Assembly (NCBI GenBank): GCA_040757335.1
Contig: JBFLXB010000001.1
Span: forward strand, 1-64,000
Direction: 5' to 3'
Length of the DNA stretch: 64,000 nt
Source: Nitrospirota bacterium
GTDB taxonomy: Bacteria > Nitrospirota > Nitrospiria > 2-01-FULL-66-17
A model generated the notes under the pieces. The model made no database searches. It had not been told where the DNA came from and was given only the letters and a program-made list of their open reading frames with translations. Both the position numbers and the translations under genes were made by a program. Shown here piece after piece: positions 10,132 through 17,868 of this stretch; positions within the stretch are counted from its first letter, which is position 1; the number at the start of each line of letters is the position of its first letter.

Positions 10132-11925
10132 ATGTTGAGGCTCAGCCCAAACGCGATCGAGGTGTTACGCACGCGCTACTTGCGCCGAGGCCCCGACGGG
10201 ACCGTCGAGGAGACGCCGGAAGCGCTGTTCCGACGGGTAGCGCGCGCTATCGCGTCTGCGGAGCAACGCTTCGGTTCGGCGGCTCTCGCCGCGGAGTGGG
10301 AGGAGCGGTTTCACGCCGCCATGGCGAATCTGGAGTTCCTCCCGAACTCCCCCACGCTCATGAACGCGGGACGGCCTCCGGGCCAGCTTTCCGCGTGTTT
10401 TGTGCTCCCCATCGACGACACCCTGGACGGCGTGTTCCATACGCTCCACGACGCGGCGATGATCCATCGCACCGGGGGCGGCACCGGGTACAACTTTTCC
10501 GCGGTCCATCCCGCCGCCGACCGCCGCGCCGCGCTCGAAGGCAAGGCGTCGGACGTGGTGGCGGTATTGCGGATTTTCAATGCCGCCACCGACGCGATGC
10601 GCCGGGGCGGGATCCGTCGCGGCGCGAGCATGGCGATCCTCGACGCGGATCACCCCGACATCACCGCGTTCATCGACGCCAAACGCGACCCCGGAGCGCT
10701 GCGCAACTTCAACCTGTCGGTGGGCGTCACTGAGGCCTTTATGCAGGCGGTGGTGGACGGCGGCCCGTGGCCGCTCCGTTATCCATCCGCCGGGCGGGTG
10801 GTCGGGTCCGTGGACGCGGCTCCGCTCTTTCGCTCGATCGTCGAAGCCGCGTGGGCGACCGGTGACCCCGGGCTGGTGTTTCTCGACGCGCTCCAGCGGG
10901 CCAATCCCACCCCGGCCGTGGGGCGGATCCGCGCGACGAATCCCTGCGGCGAGGTGCCGTTGCTGCCGTACGAGAGTTGCACGTTGGGGTCGATCAACCT
11001 GGCGGCGTGTTTGGTGAGACAAGGAGCGGGCGAGGTCTTCGACCACGAGCGCTTCAGAGCGCTGGTCCGGCTTGGGGTCAGGTTTCTCGATGACGTGGTC
11101 GAGGTCAACGAGTACCCCATTCCGGAGTTGGAGCGAACGGCCAAAGCCAACCGGAAGATCGGGTTGGGGGTGATGGGGCTCGCGGAAACGTTCATCCGTC
11201 TCGGGCTGCCGTACGACAGCCCCGAGGCCAAACGCACGGCCCGCGCGATCGCCGTGGCGATGCGCGAGGCCGCTGAGGCGGCCAGCGCCGAGCTGGCGGC
11301 CGAGCGAGGAGTCTTCCCCAACTGGAACGGGTCGATCTTCGCCCCGGCCAGGCGGCTCCGCCGCAACGCCACGCTGCTGTCCATCGCGCCCACCGGGACG
11401 CTGAGCGTCATTGCGGGCACCACCTCGGGCATCGAACCGCTCTTCGGCGTGGCGTTCACGCGCCGTCACGTGTTGGGCGGCCGGGTGTTACCGGAGGTTT
11501 CGGCGCTGTTTGCCCGCACCATGGAAGCGCGCGGGTTGGAGTGGCAGTCGCTGATCCCGGAGTTGGCGAAGTCGGGCAGCGTGCAGGGCCTGGCCGGCGT
11601 GCCGGACGATCTGGCCCATCTGCTTCGGGGCGCGCTCGACCTTGATCCGCTCGATCACCTCGAGATGCAGGCGATCTTTCAACGCGAGGTGGACAACGCC
11701 GTGAGCAAGACCGTGAACCTTCCCGCGGACGTGGACGTGGGAACCGTGGAGCGCGTGTATCTGGCCGCCTTCCGCATGGGGCTCAAAGGCGTCACCGTGT
11801 TCCGCTATGGATCCAGAAGGGAACAGGTGCTGTCCCTGGGAACGCGGTCGCACAAGGAGTCCGGACAGGAGACGGCCTCGGCAGGCGACGCGGTGCGGTC
11901 CCGCCGCGCCGGCGCAGCCGCGTGA
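10132..11925 (+). CDS. nrdJ: adenosylcobalamin-dependent (class II) ribonucleotide reductase
   Basis: About 597 residues. It reduces ribonucleotides to deoxyribonucleotides with a thiyl radical generated from adenosylcobalamin, independent of oxygen. Visible are the active-site disulfide pair Cys89 (QLSACFVLP) and Cys283 (YESCTLGSINL), the radical Cys272 and Glu274 in NPCGE, and the C-terminal GVTVFRYGSR signature of NrdJ/NrdZ. It is shorter than most class II enzymes: after residue 565 only a polar tail remains, and the C-terminal CxxC that normally re-reduces the active site is absent. ATG 10132 is preferred to upstream starts inside the Usp gene. Mycobacterial NrdZ belongs to the DosR regulon, next to the same companions found here. 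Confidence 0.93.
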   Translation: MLRLSPNAIEVLRTRYLRRGPDGTVEETPEALFRRVARAIASAEQRFGSAALAAEWEERFHAAMANLEFLPNSPTLMNAGRPPGQLSACFVLPIDDTLDGVFHTLHDAAMIHRTGGGTGYNFSAVHPAADRRAALEGKASDVVAVLRIFNAATDAMRRGGIRRGASMAILDADHPDITAFIDAKRDPGALRNFNLSVGVTEAFMQAVVDGGPWPLRYPSAGRVVGSVDAAPLFRSIVEAAWATGDPGLVFLDALQRANPTPAVGRIRATNPCGEVPLLPYESCTLGSINLAACLVRQGAGEVFDHERFRALVRLGVRFLDDVVEVNEYPIPELERTAKANRKIGLGVMGLAETFIRLGLPYDSPEAKRTARAIAVAMREAAEAASAELAAERGVFPNWNGSIFAPARRLRRNATLLSIAPTGTLSVIAGTTSGIEPLFGVAFTRRHVLGGRVLPEVSALFARTMEARGLEWQSLIPELAKSGSVQGLAGVPDDLAHLLRGALDLDPLDHLEMQAIFQREVDNAVSKTVNLPADVDVGTVERVYLAAFRMGLKGVTVFRYGSRREQVLSLGTRSHKESGQETASAGDAVRSRRAGAAA

Positions 11926-11941
11926 CGTTTCTCCGCGAACG

Positions 11942-11959
11942 CTTCTTTTGGGGGATAGG
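11942..11959 (+). promoter_or_regulatory. recurring stress-promoter motif, copy 1
   Basis: CTTCTTTTGGGGGATAGG lies 80 bases before the small zinc-ribbon gene. The TTTGGGGGATAGG part matches copies before a Usp, archease, a coiled-coil stress protein, Hsp20 and the gp16-like chimera. The function is inferred from recurrence only. Confidence 0.4.
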
Positions 11960-12038
11960 AAACTTCTCCGCCTCTCGTCACAATGGGGACGCTCGGTTGC
12001 GACTACCCCAACGCGTCTCAGGCGAAAAGGAGGAGAAC

Positions 12039-12239
12039 ATGAGGTGTTTGCGATGCGGGGGATTGATGACGTGCGAGGCGTACACGGCGGGCGCGGACGT
12101 GAGTGACTTTGAGTTGAGCGACGGCTGGCGCTGCCTCAACTGCGGGGAGCTGGTGGACGCGGTGATCGTCGGGCACCGGCAGCATCCCCTGGATGTGGTG
12201 TCACGCCCGGGGCGAAGGACACCGGCCAGCGTTCACTGA
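12039..12239 (+). CDS. small zinc-ribbon protein
   Basis: A 66-residue protein with AAGGAGG six bases before its ATG. It carries C3-x2-C6 and C32-x2-C35 knuckles (MRCLRCGG and WRCLNCGE) plus Cys12, giving a rubredoxin-like or zinc-ribbon fold with a polar C-terminus. It follows the ribonucleotide reductase, whose own C-terminal CxxC is missing. A role as redox partner or regulator is possible but unproven. The start at 12039 is clearly set by its ribosome site, and a promoter-like motif lies in the 113-base gap. Confidence 0.7.
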   Translation: MRCLRCGGLMTCEAYTAGADVSDFELSDGWRCLNCGELVDAVIVGHRQHPLDVVSRPGRRTPASVH

Positions 12240-12292
12240 ACACGCGCGGGAGCGGTGCGCGGAGAATGAGGTCCTTCTGAGAGGAGACGGCC

Positions 12293-12550
12293 ATGGCGGT
12301 ACCAGCGCATCTGGAAGACGCAGCGGCTCGGCTGAGTGAAGCATCGTGGCGGATCGATCGCGCGAAGGACAAGCCCCTTACGAGTGAGTCGCAGCGGGAA
12401 TGGCTGGCTGCGCTCACCGATTTCTCGGTCGCGCTGTCGGATATCCAACGCTTCAACAACGAATCCATTCACGAGAAGCTGCACGACTTGACCGGGCGGT
12501 TGGAGCGGTTGAGTAGGAGTTGGTCGTCGGCCGAATCTCCAACAGAGTAG
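12293..12550 (+). CDS. small helical protein of unknown function
   Basis: An 85-residue predicted all-helical, charged cytoplasmic protein (AHLEDAAARLSEASWRIDRA ...). GAGAGGAG lies nine bases before the ATG. No cysteines, membrane segment or known motif is visible. It is last in the Usp/nrdJ/zinc-ribbon run and is directly followed by a long hairpin repeat that separates it from convergent genes. Confidence 0.55.
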   Translation: MAVPAHLEDAAARLSEASWRIDRAKDKPLTSESQREWLAALTDFSVALSDIQRFNNESIHEKLHDLTGRLERLSRSWSSAESPTE

Positions 12551-12674
12551 GAGTCTGTCCATGCAGGGCTATCTGCGGCGTTGCCGCTGCGCATCCGCTG
12601 CTCACGTACGACCCAGTACGCTGCGCTGCGGTGCTCGCGGCGTCTTGCATCTAACCCTGCCTGAACAGGCTCCG
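12549..12674. repeat. long hairpin repeat (GGCGTTGCCGCTGCGC family), copy 1
   Basis: An imperfect palindrome of about 125 bases whose left half contains ATCTGCGGCGTTGCCGCTGC and whose right half contains GTGCTCGCGGCGTCTTGCAT, joined by CACGTACGACCCAGTACG. The outer arms (GGAGTCTGT.../...ACAGGCTCC) also pair. It begins at the stop of the upstream gene and lies between convergent genes. Three more copies occur at 46732, 50615 and 57005. Confidence 0.8.
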
Positions 12675-12697
12675 ACTCCGGGGCAATCAGTGAGCGC

Positions 12698-13210
12698 TCA
12701 ACGGGTCCAGGTGACGCGCACGAGATAGGACTGCTTCTCGTGATCGATCGTCAACTCGCCGTCGTACGCGCGGCGGAGCGCTTCGCCGATCCGGCGGGGT
12801 AAGTGCAGGTCGGTGGTGGTGATGGTGACGCGATCGGGGTGCTCCTCCACGGCCATGATGCGGGACAAGGGATGGTCGGCCCGCTGGGCGGTTTCTTCGT
12901 TGCGCGCTTGGCCCAGCAACTCGTCCCGGTGAGCGGTCAGGTAGGGACCGCTGATCGTGATGGTGCCCGCGGGATAGTTGTCGCGAATGCGGCTGCACGC
13001 GGGGCAACGGTGCTCTTGGGCGTCCGCGGGCCGCGCCGCCCATGTCCAGCGGCCTTTGTGAAAAACCGCGCCGCACTCGGGGCACACGGTCGGCTCCGGT
13101 AATTTGCCGCGGATCTGGTACGTGTCCTGAACCGATTCCTGAGAAAGAATCCGGCGGTCCGTGCGTGGGGCTCTGGTCTTGGCGGCCTGCGTTCGTCCTT
13201 TGCTGGTCAT
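12698..13210 (-). CDS. BCAM0308-family zinc-finger protein
   Basis: A 170-residue soluble protein starting at ATG 13210 after TGAGGACAG. It has a zinc-binding pair VCPECGAVFHKGRWTW (about 42-57) and CPACSRIRDNYPAGTI (about 72-87), then PYLTAHRDELLGQARNEE and a C-terminal domain with two-strand patterns (VTITTTDLHLPRRIG). This layout fits the BCAM0308 family, which is related in fold to the archaeal/eukaryal NMD3 zinc region; the function is unknown. It lies 11 bases after the phosphoribosyltransferase gene on the same strand, so the two are probably co-transcribed. Confidence 0.75.
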   Translation of the reverse strand: MTSKGRTQAAKTRAPRTDRRILSQESVQDTYQIRGKLPEPTVCPECGAVFHKGRWTWAARPADAQEHRCPACSRIRDNYPAGTITISGPYLTAHRDELLGQARNEETAQRADHPLSRIMAVEEHPDRVTITTTDLHLPRRIGEALRRAYDGELTIDHEKQSYLVRVTWTR

Positions 13211-13221
13211 GGCTTCTGTCC

Positions 13222-13896
13222 TCAGGGGTGTGAATCCGCGGCCGGTGCGCGGTGTTTGCTGAGAATGTCGACCACTTCTTCGTCGCTGACCGAAGGGAAG
13301 TCCCGGTAAAACTCGCCCACTGCGAACATCACCTCCGGCGTCACCAGGCACACGACCCGGTCCGAGAGATCCTGGACCCGCCACACGACGTCCGCCGGAG
13401 CAACGCCGATTGCCGCGACCAGCGTCGCGGGCTTGCGCTCGCGCACCGCGGCCAGGGCCGACAGCATGGTGGCTCCGGTCGCGATCCCGTCGTCGACCAC
13501 GATCGCCACCCTTCCGGCCGGATCGATCGGGGGATGGACGGGCGTGTACAGCGACCGTCGCGCCCGGATGACCTTGAGCTGCGCCTCCACTTCACGCGCG
13601 ATGTAGGCCTCGCTGATCCCCAGATCGCGGGCCGTGTGCACCAGCGACACCCGACCCATCTCATCGACCGCGCCGATCGCCAGTTCGGGCTGCCCCGGAG
13701 CGCCCAGTTTGCGGACCAGCACCACGTCGACCTCACCGCCCAGCGCGTCGGCGATGATCGCCGCCATGGGCACGGCTCCGCGTGGAATGGCGAGCACCAA
13801 CGGCCGCTGGCCGCGGTATTCGGCCAGGCGATCGACCAACGATCGAGCGGCGTGGGCGCGATCTCGGAACGTCAACGGCGTCATCTCGGAGCGCAT
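13222..13896 (-). CDS. phosphoribosyltransferase
   Basis: A 224-residue type I phosphoribosyltransferase. The PRPP-binding loop VAIVVDDGIATGATM is at about residues 130-144. The N-terminus FRDRAHAARSLVDRLAEYRGQ is typical of the family found as one half of Mycobacterium tuberculosis Rv0571c and Rv2030c, both DosR-regulated. The acceptor base is unknown. Here the protein is free-standing; the hydrolase that is fused to it in mycobacteria is a separate gene 2.7 kb away (16614). It is the first gene of a two-gene minus-strand operon and diverges from a Usp operon. Confidence 0.88.
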   Translation of the reverse strand: MRSEMTPLTFRDRAHAARSLVDRLAEYRGQRPLVLAIPRGAVPMAAIIADALGGEVDVVLVRKLGAPGQPELAIGAVDEMGRVSLVHTARDLGISEAYIAREVEAQLKVIRARRSLYTPVHPPIDPAGRVAIVVDDGIATGATMLSALAAVRERKPATLVAAIGVAPADVVWRVQDLSDRVVCLVTPEVMFAVGEFYRDFPSVSDEEVVDILSKHRAPAADSHP

Positions 13897-14015
13897 TATG
13901 ACTCAGGCCGGGGGTATTTCGCCACTCCACCATGGGTGTAAGGGTCCGAGGCAATTGAAGGATGCCACGGCGCAGACGGGTGATCATCGAATGCCCACTT
14001 TGGGTGTGCCGAACA

Positions 14016-14033
14016 CCCCGTTTGGGGGATAGG
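14016..14033 (+). promoter_or_regulatory. recurring stress-promoter motif, copy 2
   Basis: CCCCGTTTGGGGGATAGG, about 110 bases before the Usp gene at 14142, followed by a T-run. The CCCC/GGGG halves form a short inverted repeat. It lies in the 245-base divergent region between the phosphoribosyltransferase and the Usp operon, which otherwise shows no gene. Confidence 0.45.
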
Positions 14034-14141
14034 TTTTTGGTGGGCGTCGGTTCAGGATGTATCGAAATTACTCGCAGCCGGCGAGTGGTCATGAGCGCGG
14101 TCGGTCGCAGCGGAAGTTCTTCTTGGGGCTACGTGTAGGCG

Positions 14142-14603
14142 ATGACGACCTTTTCTCTTCGGACAATCCTGGTACCAACCGATTTCTCCGCGGGCTCGCT
14201 CGCCGCGGTGGAGTACGCGCTCGCGCTGGCAACGCGGACAGGTGCCGACCTCGTCCTGCTCCACGTCATGGAACCGACGGTCTATTCCGTGGACTTTGCG
14301 CTCACGCACCCGGACGTCTCGGCTGAGGTCAGGCGGGGAGCGATCGAGTCGCTGCGGCAACTGACCGAAGACGCGCGTGGTCGCGGGATCCGCGCGGAAC
14401 ACGTTCTCGTCTCGGGCACGCCCTTCACCGAGATCGGCAACGTCGCTGCCGATCGGAAAGCGGATCTGATCGTGATGGGAACCCACGGCAGAACCGGTCT
14501 GGCGCACGCAATGCTGGGCAGTACGGCCGAACGAGTGGTCCGCTTTGCGCCTTGTCCGGTGCTGACCGTCAAGGCGGTTCAACCCCAGGAGAGGGTCCCA
14601 TGA
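14142..14603 (+). CDS. universal stress protein, UspA family
   Basis: A 153-residue single-domain Usp with LRTILVPTDFSAGSLAAVEYALAL at the N-terminus and the complete ATP-binding motif GTHGRTGLAHAMLGSTAERV near the C-terminus. This is the ATP-binding subclass. Its stop overlaps the start of the sugar-phosphate nucleotidyltransferase gene by ATGA, making it the first gene of an operon that continues through CapA and a hydrolase. A motif-bearing leader of about 110 bases precedes it. Confidence 0.95.
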   Translation: MTTFSLRTILVPTDFSAGSLAAVEYALALATRTGADLVLLHVMEPTVYSVDFALTHPDVSAEVRRGAIESLRQLTEDARGRGIRAEHVLVSGTPFTEIGNVAADRKADLIVMGTHGRTGLAHAMLGSTAERVVRFAPCPVLTVKAVQPQERVP

Positions 14604-15571
14604 CACAACCGGTTCGGTGCGCGATCGTGCTGGCGGGAGGTTCGGGACAACGGCTCCGCCCGTTCGTCCATCGCATGAGGGGCGATGCGCTGCCCAAGCA
14701 GTACGTGCGCTTCACGGGTTCGCGGTCCCTGCTCGAGCAAGCGTTTGACCGGGTGGAACGCCTGATTCCGCCTGAACGGGTGTACACGATCGCGGGAGTG
14801 TCTCACCTTCAGTTCCCGGAGGCCGAAGACCAACTCAGCGGTCGGCCGCCCGGCACCGTGATCCTCCAGCCCGAAAACAAAGAGACCGCTCCCGGCGTAC
14901 TGCTTCCGTTGCTCCATCTCGTGGCCAGGTATCCCGATTCGGTGGTCGCCGTGTTCCCGTCCGACCACTTCATCGACCCCGAAGGGTTGTTCATGGGGTA
15001 CGTGGATCTGGCCTTCCAAGCGGTTGAACACCACCCCACGAGCCTAGTCTTGCTCGGCGCCGAACCCCACCACGCAGAGCCGGAGTACGGGTACGTGGTC
15101 CCGGCCTGCAATGAGGTGGGGCAATTGAACTCCAACTTCCGGCGAGTCCTGACGTTCGTCGAAAAGCCGACGCCCGAGTCCGCCAAGAAGCTGGTCGAGC
15201 TGGGGGCCTTGTGGAACACGTTGGTCATGACCTTCCGTCCCAAGACACTGTTGGACCTCATCGCGCGCGTCGAGCCCCCGCTGCGCGCGGCGTTCGAACG
15301 CATCCGTTTCGCGATCGGCACGCCCCAGGAGGCCCGAGCGGTGGAAGACGTCTACCGCGACCTCCAGCCCGTGAATTTTTCGCGTACCGTGCTCGCGGCG
15401 ACCCCGGGCCGCCGGTCACCCGTGCTCCTGGTCCTGCCGGCACGCGGCGTCTCCTGGAGCGACTGGGGATCCGAACAACGTATCATGAGCGCGCTCAACC
15501 ACGCGCGGCAGACCCGTTATGCGGGCTCGTGTCCGTTGCCAGCCACGAGCTCACTCCCGGACGTCGTCTGA
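14600..15571 (+). CDS. sugar-phosphate nucleotidyltransferase (mannose-1-phosphate guanylyltransferase-like)
   Basis: A 323-residue protein. The N-terminal signature AIVLAGGSGQRLRPF with a following PKQY (LPKQYVRFTGS) is that of GDP-mannose pyrophosphorylases. Further matches are QPENKETAPGVLLPLLHL, VAVFPSDHFI and FVEKPTPESAKKL. It would make GDP-mannose from GTP and mannose-1-phosphate. The left-handed-helix isomerase domain of bifunctional enzymes is missing, and the C-terminus SWSDWGSEQRIMSAL matches single-domain relatives. It is translationally coupled to the upstream Usp and precedes a CapA-like gene, pointing to a surface polymer or glycan made under stress. Exact sugar specificity is uncertain. 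Confidence 0.82.
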   Translation: MTQPVRCAIVLAGGSGQRLRPFVHRMRGDALPKQYVRFTGSRSLLEQAFDRVERLIPPERVYTIAGVSHLQFPEAEDQLSGRPPGTVILQPENKETAPGVLLPLLHLVARYPDSVVAVFPSDHFIDPEGLFMGYVDLAFQAVEHHPTSLVLLGAEPHHAEPEYGYVVPACNEVGQLNSNFRRVLTFVEKPTPESAKKLVELGALWNTLVMTFRPKTLLDLIARVEPPLRAAFERIRFAIGTPQEARAVEDVYRDLQPVNFSRTVLAATPGRRSPVLLVLPARGVSWSDWGSEQRIMSALNHARQTRYAGSCPLPATSSLPDVV

Positions 15572-15595
15572 CCGCCGGTTCGCCGTGATGGTGTC

Positions 15596-16633
15596 GTGAG
15601 GACACACGTGGATGCGGCGTCCCACCCGCGAATCGTGTTCGGCGGCGACGTGATGCTGGGTCGGCTCGTCAAAGACGAGATCCTAGAGCGCGGTCCCGCG
15701 TACCCCCTGGGTTCCGTGGCGCCGTTCATGCGGACCGCGGATCTCACCGTCGTGAACCTGGAGTGCGCGATCACCGGCCGTGAGGCGGTGTGGGAAGGGG
15801 AGGCCAAGGCGTTTTACTTCGGCGCGCCGCCCGCCGCGGCGGATTCGCTCGCGGACGCGGGCGTGGATCTGGTCAGTCTGGCCAATAATCACAGCCTGGA
15901 TTTCGGGCGGCAAGGCCTGATCGACACGCTGGCGCTGCTTCGAGAGCGCGGCATTGCCGTGGCCGGGGCCGGGCGCAACGTGGAAGAGGCATTGGCGCCC
16001 GCAGTGGTGGATCGCGCCGGGATCCGGTTCGGGATGGCCGCGTTTTGCGACCACCAGCAGGACTTCGCGGCCGGAGCCGACCTGCCCGGCATCGCGTTTC
16101 TGGATCTGGACGACGAGCCGGCGGCCCGCAAGCGCTTCCAGGAAAGCCTTGACCGCATGCGCGAGCTGGGCGTGGAGTGGCCGATCCTCTCCCTGCACTG
16201 GGGTCCCAACATGGTGTGGAAGCCGTCGCGGCGCTTCGTCCGCCTGGCCCACGCCGCGATCGAGATGGGCTACGCCGCGCTGTTCGGGCACAGCGCACAC
16301 ATCTTCCACGGGATCGAGGTCTACCGGGGCCGACCGATTTTCTATTCGACCGGTGATCTGGTCGACGACTACGCGGTGGATCCCGACTTCGAGAACGACG
16401 GCCAAGCATTGTTCGAAGTGTCGCTGGCAGGGCTCGCGGTCCGTGAAATCTCCATGCGCCCCGTGTTCATCGCCGACTGTCGGACTACGGTTGCCGAGGG
16501 CCGCGAGTTCGAGCGTATCACCCGTCGGGCCGTTGCCCTGTGCGCGGACATGGAGACGCTGGTGCGACGCGAAGGCGATCGGCTGATCATCACCAACGGG
16601 CGCGGAGGCGAACGTGCAACGGCGGGCGGCTGA
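15596..16633 (+). CDS. CapA-family metallophosphatase-like protein
   Basis: A 345-residue protein of the CapA/PgsA superfamily (poly-gamma-glutamate synthesis protein, a calcineurin-like fold). Motifs in order: GGDVMLGR (about 19), VVNLECAIT (about 56), LANNHSLDFG (about 98), HWGPNM (about 200) and GHSAHIFHG (about 228). No signal peptide is visible, so it is probably cytoplasmic or peripheral. The GTG start at 15596 follows the previous gene by 24 bases, and its end overlaps the next gene by 20 bases. A CapA homologue (Rv0574c) is also part of the mycobacterial DosR regulon beside nrdZ and the nicotinate phosphoribosyltransferase gene. The substrate is unknown. Confidence 0.88.
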   Translation: MRTHVDAASHPRIVFGGDVMLGRLVKDEILERGPAYPLGSVAPFMRTADLTVVNLECAITGREAVWEGEAKAFYFGAPPAAADSLADAGVDLVSLANNHSLDFGRQGLIDTLALLRERGIAVAGAGRNVEEALAPAVVDRAGIRFGMAAFCDHQQDFAAGADLPGIAFLDLDDEPAARKRFQESLDRMRELGVEWPILSLHWGPNMVWKPSRRFVRLAHAAIEMGYAALFGHSAHIFHGIEVYRGRPIFYSTGDLVDDYAVDPDFENDGQALFEVSLAGLAVREISMRPVFIADCRTTVAEGREFERITRRAVALCADMETLVRREGDRLIITNGRGGERATAGG

Positions 16634-17279
16634 CAAGCGGATCACACCCGTGCGGGTTGTGGGCGGGGAGGGGGTGACGCTCGAAGGCGAGTTGGCCATC
16701 CCCGACAACGCGCGGGGCGTGGTGATCTTCGCCCACGGCAGCGGCAGCAGCCGCCACAGCCCGCGCAACCAGTTCGTGGCCAGGGAACTGCGAAGCGCTG
16801 GGCTCGGTACATTGTTGTTCGACCTCCTGACGTCGAAGGAGGACGCGGTCTACGAAACACGGTTCGATATCGACCTGTTGTCAAAGCGACTGGCTGTAGC
16901 GACGACCTGGTTCAGGCAACAGCCGGGCGGAAAAGGACTGGGCATCGGGTACTTCGGCGCGAGCACGGGAGCGGCTGCGGCCTTGATCGCTGCGGCCGAG
17001 ATGGGCTCAGGGGTCGGCGCGGTGGTGTCGCGGGGCGGACGGCCCGACATGGCGGAGCGCGAGCTGTCCCGCGTCACCGCGCCCACGCTGTTGATCGTGG
17101 GCGGGCTCGATGATGTGGTCATCGATCTGAACCGCCGGGCGTACACGCAGCTCAGGTGTGAAAAGGAGATCGTGATCGTTCCCGGCGCCACGCACCTGTT
17201 CGAGGAGCCCGGCACGCTGGAGGAGGTCGCGCGCCTGGCTTCGGAGTGGTTCGTGCGGTGGCTGCCTCCAAAAGGCTGA
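16614..17279 (+). CDS. alpha/beta hydrolase, dienelactone-hydrolase type
   Basis: A 221-residue hydrolase. IFAHGSGSSRHSPRN forms the oxyanion region (about 39-53), GYFGASTGAAAA is the nucleophile elbow with Ser in GASTG (about 107), GLDDVVIDLN supplies the acid, and GATHLFEEPG supplies the catalytic His. This matches the hydrolase half of Rv0571c-type proteins, where it is fused to a phosphoribosyltransferase. The GTG start at 16614 lies inside the capA-like gene, so the genes are coupled. The substrate is unknown. Confidence 0.85.
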   Translation: MQRRAADKRITPVRVVGGEGVTLEGELAIPDNARGVVIFAHGSGSSRHSPRNQFVARELRSAGLGTLLFDLLTSKEDAVYETRFDIDLLSKRLAVATTWFRQQPGGKGLGIGYFGASTGAAAALIAAAEMGSGVGAVVSRGGRPDMAERELSRVTAPTLLIVGGLDDVVIDLNRRAYTQLRCEKEIVIVPGATHLFEEPGTLEEVARLASEWFVRWLPPKG

Positions 17280-17421
17280 AGCGAGTGTTCCAAAATGGAC
17301 GAGCGCGCAACGTGAGTCGGACACGTACCGAGACGGAATACCCCTCCGGAGGCGGCGGTCTCCAAGGTAGGCGTCTATCTTAATGATGCAGGGCGCTACC
17401 AGTCCAACCGGAGGACGTGTT

Positions 17422-17790
17422 ATGAGAGTACGCTTGATCGCTCTGTTTGGCGCTCTTGTCCTGTGGTCGGGGTTCCAACTTGCGACCGCTCCGACCGCAT
17501 CCGCGGGTGAGCAGACCGTTGTCATTGAAACGCAGACGTTCGCCCCGCAGATGATGAAGATCCAGGTCGGCGATCGTGTGACCTGGACCAACCGCGACGA
17601 CACCGAGCATTTTCTCACGTCCTCGGGCCCACTCTCTCGGGGCGTGGCGACCCGAGTCGACGATCTGGAGTTTCACCAGCACATGATTCCCGGCAGCGAC
17701 TACTCGCATTCCTTCAGAGCGCCCGGCGTGTACGGGTACTTCTGCGCGATTCACATGGGGATGTGGGGCACCATTGTCGTCGAGCCGTAA
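17422..17790 (+). CDS. periplasmic cupredoxin
   Basis: A 122-residue secreted blue-copper-like protein. GGAGG lies upstream of ATG 17422. A signal peptide of about 28 residues ends TASAG. The mature domain has FAPQMMKIQVGDRVTWTNRD, the first His ligand in TEHFL, and the loop YFCAIHMGMWG that supplies Cys, His and Met, so all four type I copper ligands are present. The likely role is electron transfer or copper handling. The 142-base leader contains AATACCCCTCCGGAGG, weakly similar to the recurring stress-promoter element. Confidence 0.88.
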   Translation: MRVRLIALFGALVLWSGFQLATAPTASAGEQTVVIETQTFAPQMMKIQVGDRVTWTNRDDTEHFLTSSGPLSRGVATRVDDLEFHQHMIPGSDYSHSFRAPGVYGYFCAIHMGMWGTIVVEP

Positions 17791-17806
17791 ACCCCATACA
17801 GTCTGA

Positions 17807-17850
17807 CGCGAGGCCGCCGCGCAAAACAGCGCAGCGGCCTCGCGTGCTTT
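17807..17850. terminator. bidirectional terminator hairpin
   Basis: Arms CGCGAGGCCGCCGCGC (17807-17822) and GCGCAGCGGCCTCGCG (17829-17844) pair with one mismatch around AAAACA. It sits between the cupredoxin and the convergent acyltransferase gene. Its right arm and loop are repeated at 19949-19986, beyond the other end of the acyltransferase gene. Confidence 0.7.
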
Positions 17851-17868
17851 CGGCATACGGGGAAGGTC

